From: Streptomyces tibetensis | GTDB lineage: Bacteria > Actinomycetota > Actinomycetes > Streptomycetales > Streptomycetaceae | Direction: 5' to 3' | Assembly: GCF_007655005.1 (NCBI RefSeq) | Contig: NZ_SZVW01000012.1 | Coordinates: 62,001-126,000 of the forward strand | Length of the DNA: 64,000 nucleotides | Part shown: positions 51,009 through 58,010 of the stretch, piece after piece | Position numbering within the stretch: the stretch's first letter is position 1 | Layout: every line of letters begins with the position of its first letter | Notes under the pieces: model-generated | Database searches by the model: none | What the model was told of the DNA's origin: nothing | The model's input: the letters and a program-made list of their open reading frames with translations, nothing else | Position numbers and translations under genes: made by a program

Positions 51009-52136
51009 ATGGGACGCCACCGACGCTCCGACGCCGGCCGCGCCGCCACGGGCCGCGCCACGGGAATCACCCACGCCGACGGCTTCGCGGAGGGTCACGA
51101 TCCGCTGTACCCCGCCGCGGACGACGCCCCGACGATGGGCATCGCGCCCTATCTGAACCCGGAGGCGTACGCCGACAGCTACGCGAAGAGCGAGGCGTAC
51201 CTGTTCGCCGCCGAGGGGTCCGCCGCGGGTGACCGCTACGGCGACACGACCGTCTTCGCGAGCGACGGTTTCACGCCCGACGGCGGCGCCCGGCGCGCCG
51301 GCTCCCATCGCCGCCGTAAGAAGGCCGCCCGGCCGATGCGCACCGGGCTGCTCGGCGTCTCCGCCGCCGTCGCCCTCGGCACGGTCGCGGTCGCCACAGG
51401 CGCGGTGCCCGGCCTCGACAACTACAAGCTCGGCGGGGGCGGCGGGGCCGACAAGGTCCAGGCCGGGGACACGCCGACGAACACCCCGGTCGAGCAGGGC
51501 GGCACCGCCGGCAGTGCCGACAGCCGGGACGAGACGTCCACCAGCCGGGACGCCGAGCGGTCCGGCACACCGTCGCCGTCCGCCTCCAAGACCTCGGCCG
51601 CGCCGACGAAGACGCCGGAGAAGCCCGAGAAGACGCAGGAGAAGACTCCGGAGAAGCAGAAGCCGGCGGCCACCCCGAGCGAGAAGCCGGAGACCACGCC
51701 CTCCCGTACGGCCACGAAGGCGCCGAGGACACCCAGCGCCTCCGCCGCCCTGTCCGGGGAGTCCGCCGCCGCGGCTCAGGTACTCAGCCTCGTGAACGAG
51801 GAGCGGGCCAAGGTGGGCTGCAGCCCGGTCGCCGCGAACAGCGCTCTGACGGACCTGGCCCAGAGCTACAGCGAGGACATGGCTGCGCGCGGCTTCTTCG
51901 ACCACACCGACCCGGACGGCCACACCCCCTGGGACCGGGCCGAGAAGGCCGGGATATCCAACCTCGGCGGCGAGAACATCGCCCGCGGCCAGGCGAACGC
52001 CGCGGCCGTGATGGACGCCTGGATGAACAGCCCCGGTCACCGCGCCAACATACTGAACTGCGACTTCAAGACGCTGGGCGTGGGGGTCGAGCTCGGCTCC
52101 GGTGGCCCCTGGTGGACGCAGAATTTCGGCTACTGA
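51009..52136 (+). CDS. Membrane-anchored or secreted CAP-domain (SCP/PR1-like) protein
   Basis: A 375-residue protein. The first 110 residues are cytoplasmic and polar, ending in SHRRRKKAARPMR before a membrane segment (TGLLGVSAAVALGTVAVATG). A long Thr/Pro/Glu/Lys spacer follows. The C-terminal CAP domain (about residue 255 on) has LVNEERAKVGCSPV, FFDHTDPDGHTPWDR, GENIARGQ and MNSPGHRANIL. Bacterial CAP proteins are extracellular, and the activity is unknown. The N-terminal ATG follows GGAAGGCCAGGAC. Confidence 0.9.
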   Translation: MGRHRRSDAGRAATGRATGITHADGFAEGHDPLYPAADDAPTMGIAPYLNPEAYADSYAKSEAYLFAAEGSAAGDRYGDTTVFASDGFTPDGGARRAGSHRRRKKAARPMRTGLLGVSAAVALGTVAVATGAVPGLDNYKLGGGGGADKVQAGDTPTNTPVEQGGTAGSADSRDETSTSRDAERSGTPSPSASKTSAAPTKTPEKPEKTQEKTPEKQKPAATPSEKPETTPSRTATKAPRTPSASAALSGESAAAAQVLSLVNEERAKVGCSPVAANSALTDLAQSYSEDMAARGFFDHTDPDGHTPWDRAEKAGISNLGGENIARGQANAAAVMDAWMNSPGHRANILNCDFKTLGVGVELGSGGPWWTQNFGY

Positions 52137-52346
52137 GACAGCCGCAGGTCAGAGACCCAGGGGCCACCGGTGCCGGCTCGGGACCGTCACCCGATGACTC
52201 TCCCTCCTCGAAGACTCGGTCACAGGAGCAGCAGCGGAGCATGTGGCCTGCCCTCAAGGCCTCCACTCCACCTGCCGGGCCGTCTCGGGGCCGTCGAAGG
52301 GCACCCGACGACGACGGCGTGAGAAAGCCGTCACCCCATTGCCGGC

Positions 52347-52369
52347 TGCGCTAACTTTTGGTTAGCGCA
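52347..52369. promoter_or_regulatory. Palindromic operator upstream of the HxlR regulator
   Basis: A perfect 9-bp inverted repeat, TGCGCTAAC and GTTAGCGCA, with a 5-base TTTTG spacer, 39 bases before the regulator's ATG. The AT-rich centre stands out from its surroundings. It is a likely autoregulatory site for the HxlR protein. Confidence 0.65.
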
Positions 52370-52407
52370 ATCTACTGGTCGGCGCTGCGCTGGCGTACGC
52401 TGGGCCT

Positions 52408-52806
52408 ATGACCACCACCGAGGGGCTCACGGAGGGCCTCGAAGACCTCCCGTTCAACGTGTTCGCCAAGGCCTGCCCGTCGCGCGGCACGCTGGAGCAC
52501 GTCACGGGCCGCTGGGGCGGCCTCGCGCTCGGCGCCCTGTACGAGGGGTCGCTGCGCTTCAACGAGCTGCGCCGCCGGGTCGACGGCGTGAGCGAGAAGA
52601 TGCTGTCCCAGACGCTGCACGCCCTGGAGCGCGACGGACTGGTCCACCGCGAGGCCCAGCCGACCAATCCGCCCCGGGTGGACTACGAACTGACACCGCT
52701 CGGGCGGGACGTGGCCGAGCGGCTGCTCGCCCTGATCCACTTCGTGGAGGGCAGCATGGAGCAGGTGCTGGCCGCGCGCGAGCGGTACGACTCCGCTAAG
52801 GCGTGA
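52408..52806 (+). CDS. HxlR-family winged-helix regulator
   Basis: A 132-residue regulator. KACPSRGTLEHVTGRWGGLA matches the start of the HxlR fold, with the N-terminal Cys that some members use to sense oxidants or electrophiles. LRFNELRRRVDGVSEKMLSQ TLHALERDGLV is the winged helix. An operator-like palindrome lies just upstream. Its 3' end overlaps the mutM 3' end by 11 bases, tail to tail. Confidence 0.9.
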   Translation: MTTTEGLTEGLEDLPFNVFAKACPSRGTLEHVTGRWGGLALGALYEGSLRFNELRRRVDGVSEKMLSQTLHALERDGLVHREAQPTNPPRVDYELTPLGRDVAERLLALIHFVEGSMEQVLAARERYDSAKA

Positions 52807-53656
52807 TCCTGGGCGGCCGCTGACACTTCGGGCAGTAGTAGCTCGACCGGTTCATCCAGGGCCGTCGCCGCATGGGCGTGCCGCAGCGCCGGCAGGGCAG
52901 GCCCTCGCGCCCGTACGCGTCGAGCGACCGGTCGAAGTAGCCCGACTCGCCGTTGACGTTGACGTACAGGCTGTCGAAGCTGGTGCCGCCCACCGCGAGG
53001 GCCGCGTTCATCACGTCCCTCACATGCCCCAGCAGCATCAGCGTGCGCGGGCGGGTGAAGGTCGCGGTCGGGCGTTCGTAGTGGATGCGGGCGCGCCACA
53101 GGGCCTCGTCCGCGTAGATGTTGCCGACGCCGCTGATCAGCGACTGGTCGAGCAGGGCCCGCTTGATCGTGGACCGCTTGCGGCGCAGCGCCTGATGGAA
53201 AGCCTCGTCGTCGAAGAGCTCGTCGAGCGGGTCCCGGGCGATGTGCGCGATGACGTCCGGCAGACCGTCGGGGGTGTTGTCGTGCAGCGAGAGGCCGCCG
53301 AAGGTGCGCTGATCGACGAAGCGGAGTTCGGTGTCCGCGGCGTCGGTGAAGCGGACGCGGATGCGCAGGTGCTTCTCGTCCGGGGCGGTGTGCGGCTGGA
53401 CCAGGAGCTGGCCGCTCATGCCGAGGTGGGCCAGGATCGACTGGTCGGTGTCCTCAAGGGGCAGCCACAGGTACTTGCCGCGCCGGCTGGGGACGCCGAT
53501 GCGGTGGTCCTTCAGACGGTGTGCGAAGTCGTCGGCGCCCGCGAGATGGCGGCGTACCGCGCGCGGGTGCAGTACCTCGGCCTCGGCGACGGTCCGGTGG
53601 GCGACCCACCGCTCGAGACCGCGCCGCACGACCTCGACCTCGGGCAACTCGGGCAT
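52796..53656 (-). CDS. mutM: Formamidopyrimidine-DNA glycosylase
   Basis: A 286-residue base-excision repair enzyme that removes 8-oxoguanine. It begins MPELPEVEVVRRGLERW with the catalytic Pro after Met removal and the Glu. SRRGKYLWLPL carries the conserved Lys. ISGVGNIYADEALW is the helix-two-turn-helix, and CRRCGTPMRRRPWMN with CPKC make the zinc finger. It follows rnc across a hairpin terminator. Confidence 0.96.
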   Translation of the reverse strand: MPELPEVEVVRRGLERWVAHRTVAEAEVLHPRAVRRHLAGADDFAHRLKDHRIGVPSRRGKYLWLPLEDTDQSILAHLGMSGQLLVQPHTAPDEKHLRIRVRFTDAADTELRFVDQRTFGGLSLHDNTPDGLPDVIAHIARDPLDELFDDEAFHQALRRKRSTIKRALLDQSLISGVGNIYADEALWRARIHYERPTATFTRPRTLMLLGHVRDVMNAALAVGGTSFDSLYVNVNGESGYFDRSLDAYGREGLPCRRCGTPMRRRPWMNRSSYYCPKCQRPPRITP

Positions 53657-53686
53657 GTCTCCCCCGTCACGGACCTGCGGATGACG

Positions 53687-53719
53687 CGAGCGCCCGCCCC
53701 GGGCAGGGGCGGGCGCTCG
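53687..53719 (-). terminator. Terminator between rnc and mutM
   Basis: A 14-bp perfect stem (CGAGCGCCCGCCCC with its complement) with a 5-base loop, 39 bases after the rnc stop. mutM may still be read through. Confidence 0.75.
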
Positions 53720-53757
53720 GGTGCGCTGTGCTTGCCGCCCGGTGAGGGCGGCGGCGG

Positions 53758-54594
53758 TCAGTCGCCGGCGCTGCCGTCGGCGACCGTCTGGGCGGCCTGA
53801 GCGGCTGCCGTCTGCGTCGCCTCGGCGTCCTTCGCCGCCTTGGCGCGCTCGTCCGCCGCGGCCCGGATGGACCGCCATGCGGACTCGGCGGCCTGCTGCT
53901 CCGCCTCCTTCTTGCTGCGGCCGGTGCCGGTGCCGTACGAGACGCCTCCGACGCGGGCGGCAGCAGTGAAGGTCTTCTCGTGGTCGGGGCCGGTCTCCGT
54001 GACCAGGTACTCGGGGACACCGAGCCCTTCGGTCGCGGTGAGCTCCTGGAGACTGGTCTTCCAGTCCAGGCCGGCTCCGAGGTTCGAAGACTTCTCGATC
54101 AGGGGGTCGAACAGGCGGTGCACGAGCTCCGCCGCCGAGTCCAGTCCCTGGTCCAGGTAGACCGCGCCGATCACGGCTTCCAGCGTGTCGGCGAGGATGG
54201 ACGCCTTGTCCCGGCCGCCCGTGCCCTCTTCACCCCGGCCGAGCCGGATGAAGGAGCCCAGGTCGAGCCCGCGGCCCACTTCGGCGAGCGCACGCGAGTT
54301 CACCACCGCGGCCCGCAGCTTGGCCAGCTGGCCTTCTGGCAGGTCGGGGTGGGTGCGGTACAGCGTGTCCGTGACCACGAGGCCGAGGACGGAGTCCCCG
54401 AGGAACTCCAGACGCTCGTTGGTCGGCAGACCGCCGTTCTCGTATGCGTACGACCGGTGGGTCAGTGCGCGCACCAGAAGGGCGGACTCGAGCTTGTACC
54501 CGAGCCGCCCTTCCAGAAGCGTGTGGGACGAGGCCTGGTTGTCCGCCGGAGCACTCCCGCTCGCACGGGAAGACTTGTTCTTAGGCGTGGACAC
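53758..54594 (-). CDS. rnc: Ribonuclease III (AbsB)
   Basis: A 278-residue double-strand-specific endoribonuclease. The nuclease signature is NERLEFLGDSVLGLVVTD with its Glu/Asp metal ligands; DTLEAVIGAVYLDQGL carries the second Glu. A dsRNA-binding domain (KTSLQELTATEGLGVPEYLV) and an Ala-rich tail follow. In S. coelicolor this gene is absB and affects antibiotic production globally. GTG at 54594 follows GAGAGG by four bases. It is 19 bases after rpmF. Confidence 0.95.
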   Translation of the reverse strand: MSTPKNKSSRASGSAPADNQASSHTLLEGRLGYKLESALLVRALTHRSYAYENGGLPTNERLEFLGDSVLGLVVTDTLYRTHPDLPEGQLAKLRAAVVNSRALAEVGRGLDLGSFIRLGRGEEGTGGRDKASILADTLEAVIGAVYLDQGLDSAAELVHRLFDPLIEKSSNLGAGLDWKTSLQELTATEGLGVPEYLVTETGPDHEKTFTAAARVGGVSYGTGTGRSKKEAEQQAAESAWRSIRAAADERAKAAKDAEATQTAAAQAAQTVADGSAGD

Positions 54595-54613
54595 AGTGCC
54601 TCTCACCAGCCGC

Positions 54614-54787
54614 TCAGACCTCGAGGACCTGGCGCTTGTTGTAGGTGCCGCACGACGGGCACGCGATGTGCTGCTGCTTGGGCTCGTGGCAGCGCTCGCA
54701 CGCAACCAGGGTGGGGACCGCAGCCTTCCACTGCGACCGGCGGTGGCGCGTGTTGCTGCGCGACATCTTCCGCTTCGGAACAGCCAC
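54614..54787 (-). CDS. rpmF: 50S ribosomal protein L32
   Basis: A 57-residue L32: VAVPKRKMSRSNTRHRRSQW, then a zinc ribbon with CERCHEPKQQ and CPSC. All four Cys are present, so it is the zinc-binding (C+) form. The GTG has AGGAGAAG upstream within the spacer after the DUF177 stop, two bases away. The DUF177-rpmF-rnc order is standard. Confidence 0.96.
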   Translation of the reverse strand: MAVPKRKMSRSNTRHRRSQWKAAVPTLVACERCHEPKQQHIACPSCGTYNKRQVLEV

Positions 54788-54789
54788 GG

Positions 54790-55440
54790 CTACTTCTCCT
54801 GCTTCTCGTCGACGCCCGCTTCCGCTTCGGCGCCGCTCATCTCGTCCTTCTCGCCGTCCTTCATGGTGCCGGCGAGTCCCTGCAATGCCGCCCAACGGAT
54901 GTCGACGGCGTCGTGGTGGTGGTCCGGATCGTCCGCCAGCCGCGCGCCGCACTCGGCACACAGCCCGGGGCAGTCTTCCCGGCACACCGGCTGCATCGGC
55001 AGTGCGAGCACCACCGCATCACGCAGCACGGGCTCGAGGTCGAACAAGCCGTCCTCGAGGAAGAGCCTGTCCTCGTCGTCCTCGGCGTCGTCGCCCGGTT
55101 CCGCGATCACGCGGCCCCGGTCGTCGGCGTCAGGGTACGAGAACATCTCCTGGAACTCCGCTTCGAGCTCCTGCTCGAGCGGCTCCAGACACCTTACGCA
55201 CTCCCCTTCGGCCGTGGCACGGGCGGTGCCCGTGACGAGCACCCCTTCCATGACCGACTCCAGGCGGAGTTCGAGCTCCACCGGGGCGCCTTCCGGCACT
55301 CCGATGACTCCCTTGAGACCGAGGTCCTTGGGAGCGTCGACCGAGCGGGTCAGGCGCTGTAGCGCACCGGGCCGCCGGCCCAGCTCGTGCGTGTCGAACA
55401 CGAGGGGGTTGCGGTGGTCGAGGCGGGCGTTCAGGGCCAT
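54790..55440 (-). CDS. DUF177/YceD-family protein
   Basis: A 216-residue acidic protein of the YceD (DUF177) family, usually next to rpmF. It carries GTARATAEGECVRCLEPLEQ and VCREDCPGLCAECGARLADD, two Cys-rich segments. It is thought to be linked to 23S rRNA or L32 metabolism because of this conserved linkage. The mechanism is not known. Confidence 0.92.
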   Translation of the reverse strand: MALNARLDHRNPLVFDTHELGRRPGALQRLTRSVDAPKDLGLKGVIGVPEGAPVELELRLESVMEGVLVTGTARATAEGECVRCLEPLEQELEAEFQEMFSYPDADDRGRVIAEPGDDAEDDEDRLFLEDGLFDLEPVLRDAVVLALPMQPVCREDCPGLCAECGARLADDPDHHHDAVDIRWAALQGLAGTMKDGEKDEMSGAEAEAGVDEKQEK

Positions 55441-55567
55441 TCCAACTTTCGGTCTGCTGAGCTCGGGGGCGCTGCCCTTCGTTGTTCCCGGGCAGCGTTG
55501 ATCGCGGACGTACGCGCGACCGAAGAGCCAGGATACTGGACCTTTCGCTCTCGTCCCAATCCGGGGC

Positions 55568-56716
55568 TCAGCCCTGGCCGCGACCCTGCTCGTAGGCCCG
55601 CAACTGCTCGGCGCTGATCATGCCGGTGTCGAAGAGGCTGGTCTCGTCGAGGGCGTAACCCTGCTGGGCGTGGTGACCCTGCTGCGGCTGCTGCTGGGCA
55701 TGGCCTTGCTGCGGCTGCTGCTGGGCGTGGTGGCCCTGCTGCGGCTGCTGCTGGACCTGGTTCGGGTCGTAGGCGGCCTGCTGAGGGTCGTAGCCCTGGA
55801 AGGCGTAGGGATCGGCGTGCTGATAGCCGTAGGGGTCCTGCTGGGCGGCGTAGGCCTGCTGCGGGTAGCCGCCGTACGGATCGGACTGCTGGGCGGGGTC
55901 GCCTCCCGCGGGGGCGTAGCCGGGGGCCTGGGCATACGCCGGCTGCGGCTGCCCGTAGTCCTGCTGCTGGGCGGGTCGCCCGGCCGGGGGCTTCTGGTCG
56001 GTGAGGGCGGCCAGATCGGCCAGGTAGTCGGCGTCGCTGGAGTGCTGGACGGTGCTCGCGTCGTCGGCGAGGGAGCCGAGGTCGTCGGTGGCGATCCGGC
56101 CGTGCAGCTTCTGCCGACCGCGGCCGACGGCCTCCAGGGTCTTGGCGAGGACCGCCTCGAAGGCGCCGAGCTTGACGTCGACGTATTCGTCGGCGCTGCG
56201 GCGCTGGGTCTCCGGGTCGTGGCTACGCTCGGGGGCGTCCTCGTCCTCGTAGCCCTGCTCGTCGGTGCCGGGGCCGGTGCCCAGGAGCTTCTCGCGGCCG
56301 CGGCCGACGGAGCCCAGGGTCTTGGTGAGGACGACCTCGAAGTTGGCGAGCTTGGAGTCGACGTACTCGTCGGCCTCGGCGCGGATCTCCTCGGCCTCCT
56401 GGCGGGCCTCGGCGAGGATCCGGTCGGCCTCGGCCTGGGAGCGGCGGGCGACCTCGGTGCCTGAGATCAGCGATCCGCGCTCGGCGTGCGCGCTCTCGAT
56501 GATCTGCTGAGCCTCGTGGCGGGCCTGCTCGACCATCTGCTCGCGGCCGCCGATCAGCTCCTGGGCCTGGGCGAGGGAGTCGGGCAGGGCCGCGCGCACC
56601 TCTTCCAGCATCGCGAGCAGGTCGGCGCGGTTGACCACGCACGAGGCCGACATGGGCATGGACCGGGCGCCGGAGACCGCGGAGACGATCTCGTCGAGCT
56701 TCTTCTGCACGTCCAC
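55568..56716 (-). CDS. DivIVA-like coiled-coil protein with internal repeat and Gln-rich tail
   Basis: A 382-residue protein often mis-annotated as ATP synthase subunit b. The N-terminal helix region has VVNRADLLAMLEEVRAALPD. Two similar segments follow: DEYVDSKLANFEVVLTKTLG and DEYVDVKLGAFEAVLAKTLE, an internal duplication about 55 residues apart. The C-terminal 150 residues are rich in Gln, Tyr, Pro, Ala, with three HAQQQPQQG-like repeats. It is probably a peripheral membrane scaffold near the poles or septa, inferred from DivIVA-like coiled coils. It precedes DUF177. Confidence 0.85.
   Translation of the reverse strand: MDVQKKLDEIVSAVSGARSMPMSASCVVNRADLLAMLEEVRAALPDSLAQAQELIGGREQMVEQARHEAQQIIESAHAERGSLISGTEVARRSQAEADRILAEARQEAEEIRAEADEYVDSKLANFEVVLTKTLGSVGRGREKLLGTGPGTDEQGYEDEDAPERSHDPETQRRSADEYVDVKLGAFEAVLAKTLEAVGRGRQKLHGRIATDDLGSLADDASTVQHSSDADYLADLAALTDQKPPAGRPAQQQDYGQPQPAYAQAPGYAPAGGDPAQQSDPYGGYPQQAYAAQQDPYGYQHADPYAFQGYDPQQAAYDPNQVQQQPQQGHHAQQQPQQGHAQQQPQQGHHAQQGYALDETSLFDTGMISAEQLRAYEQGRGQG
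55665..55765 (-). repeat. Gln-rich tandem coding repeat
   Basis: Near-identical 30-45-base units encode QQQPQQGHHA/QQQPQQGHA in the tail of the DivIVA-like protein. The DNA repeats (CTGCTGCGGCTGCTGCTGGG on the plus strand) make this a slippage-prone spot. Confidence 0.75.
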
Positions 56717-56837
56717 CGTGTGCTCGCCACTCTCTACAGATGCGTTGGAGACGGACGGGACGACTGTACGGCCACGAGGTCGCCCCGGAACACCGGGTGA
56801 CGGGCCGTCAGACCCCGTGGGGACGCCGGGGGCCGGT

Positions 56838-57347
56838 TCAGTCCTTCCTCAGGCGCTCGGTGAGCTCCTGGAGGACCTCGGCCGGGACCAGGTGGGACAC
56901 GTCGCCGCCCCAGGTCGCGACCTCCTTGACCAGAGAGGAAGACAGGAAGCTGTAGGTGGGGTTGGTGGGGATGAAGAGGGTCTCCACGCCGGAGAGGCCG
57001 TTGTTCATCTGGGCCATCTGCAGCTCGTAGTCGAAGTCGCTGACCGCGCGCAGACCCTTGACGATGGCGGGGATGTCGCGCTGCTTGCAGAAGTCGACGA
57101 GCAGGCCGTGGAAGGCCTCCACGCGGACGTTGCCGTACTCGGCGGTGACCCGGCGGATCAGGTCGATCCGCTCTTCGATCTCGAACAGGCCCTTCTTGGC
57201 CTGGTTGATCATCACCGCGACATAGACCTCGTCGTACAGCCTGGAGGCGCGGGAGATGATGTCGAGGTGTCCGTTGGTGATCGGGTCGAACGACCCGGGA
57301 CATACGGCGCGGCGCACTTGTGATCCCTCGCTCTCCGGTCCGGTCAT
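56838..57347 (-). CDS. coaD: Phosphopantetheine adenylyltransferase
   Basis: A 169-residue enzyme of coenzyme A synthesis. VCPGSFDPITNGHLDII has the (T/S)xGH nucleotide-binding motif, and TNPTYSFLSSSLVKEVA is the family's C-terminal signature. ATG at 57347 overlaps the rsmD stop by four bases. The rsmD-coaD pair is conserved across bacteria. Confidence 0.96.
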   Translation of the reverse strand: MTGPESEGSQVRRAVCPGSFDPITNGHLDIISRASRLYDEVYVAVMINQAKKGLFEIEERIDLIRRVTAEYGNVRVEAFHGLLVDFCKQRDIPAIVKGLRAVSDFDYELQMAQMNNGLSGVETLFIPTNPTYSFLSSSLVKEVATWGGDVSHLVPAEVLQELTERLRKD

Positions 57348-57931
57348 CGTGCGTCTTCGCACGTAGAGGCGGCGCGACCGTACCAAAACGTTCCCTCGCC
57401 GTAGCGACGGGCCCGGAGGGGTTCGAAACCCTCGGGCCACCGGAATTCACCGCCTCTGGTGCTGCGCTCCACGGTGACGAGGGCTTCTCCAGCGAGCCAG
57501 CCTTCGGTGCGGAGTGTGAGGAGGATCTCCCGAAGATCGTCGTCCGTGACGGCGTAGGGCGGGTCGAGGAAGACGAGGTCGTACGGGTCGCCGGGGGGTG
57601 CCGTGCGGATGATCTGCTCCGCTTTGCCCGATCTGACCTCGGCGCCGGGAAGTCCGAGGTTCTTCACGTTGTCGCGGACCGTGCGGACGGCTTTGGCGTC
57701 GGCCTCGACGAGGAGGGTGTGGCTCGCGCCTCGGGAGAGGGCCTCGAGGCCCACGGCGCCCGAGCCTGCGTAGAGGTCCAGGACGCGTTCGCCGTCCAGG
57801 GGGCCGCCGAGGAGGGACTGCCAGGTGGAGAAGAGGCCCTCGCGTGCGCGGTCGGAGGTGGGGCGGGTGCCGGTGCCGGGGGGTACGGCCAGTCGACGTC
57901 CGCCGGCTGTGCCGGCGATCACGCGGGTCAT
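57344..57931 (-). CDS. rsmD: 16S rRNA (guanine-N2)-methyltransferase RsmD
   Basis: A 195-residue methyltransferase that modifies G966 of 16S rRNA. It begins TRVIAGTAGGRRL. LDLYAGSGAVGLEALSRGA is SAM motif I, and LVFLDPPYAV contains the DPPY catalytic motif of N-methyltransferases. It is coupled to coaD by a four-base overlap and separated from recG by 79 bases that hold a dispersed repeat. Confidence 0.95.
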   Translation of the reverse strand: MTRVIAGTAGGRRLAVPPGTGTRPTSDRAREGLFSTWQSLLGGPLDGERVLDLYAGSGAVGLEALSRGASHTLLVEADAKAVRTVRDNVKNLGLPGAEVRSGKAEQIIRTAPPGDPYDLVFLDPPYAVTDDDLREILLTLRTEGWLAGEALVTVERSTRGGEFRWPEGFEPLRARRYGEGTFWYGRAASTCEDAR

Positions 57932-57963
57932 CTGTGGTCCTTGGTCGTGGGCGGCTTCAGGTT

Positions 57964-58004
57964 CATTGTGGCCGGTCGCGCAGTTCCCCGCGCCCCTCAG
58001 GGCG
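57964..58004 (-). repeat. Dispersed Streptomyces repeat, short form
   Basis: The minus strand reads CGCCCTGAGGGGCGCGGGGA then ACTGCGCGACCGGCCACAATG. This is the short form of the same interspersed element seen inside smc, here in its usual intergenic place between recG and rsmD, starting seven bases after the recG stop codon. Confidence 0.8.
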
Positions 58005-58010
58005 GCAAGC

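Noticed and set aside
55665..55765. CRISPR-like array
   Set aside because: The units are contiguous Gln codons in a coding frame, without spacers. No cas genes are present in the window.
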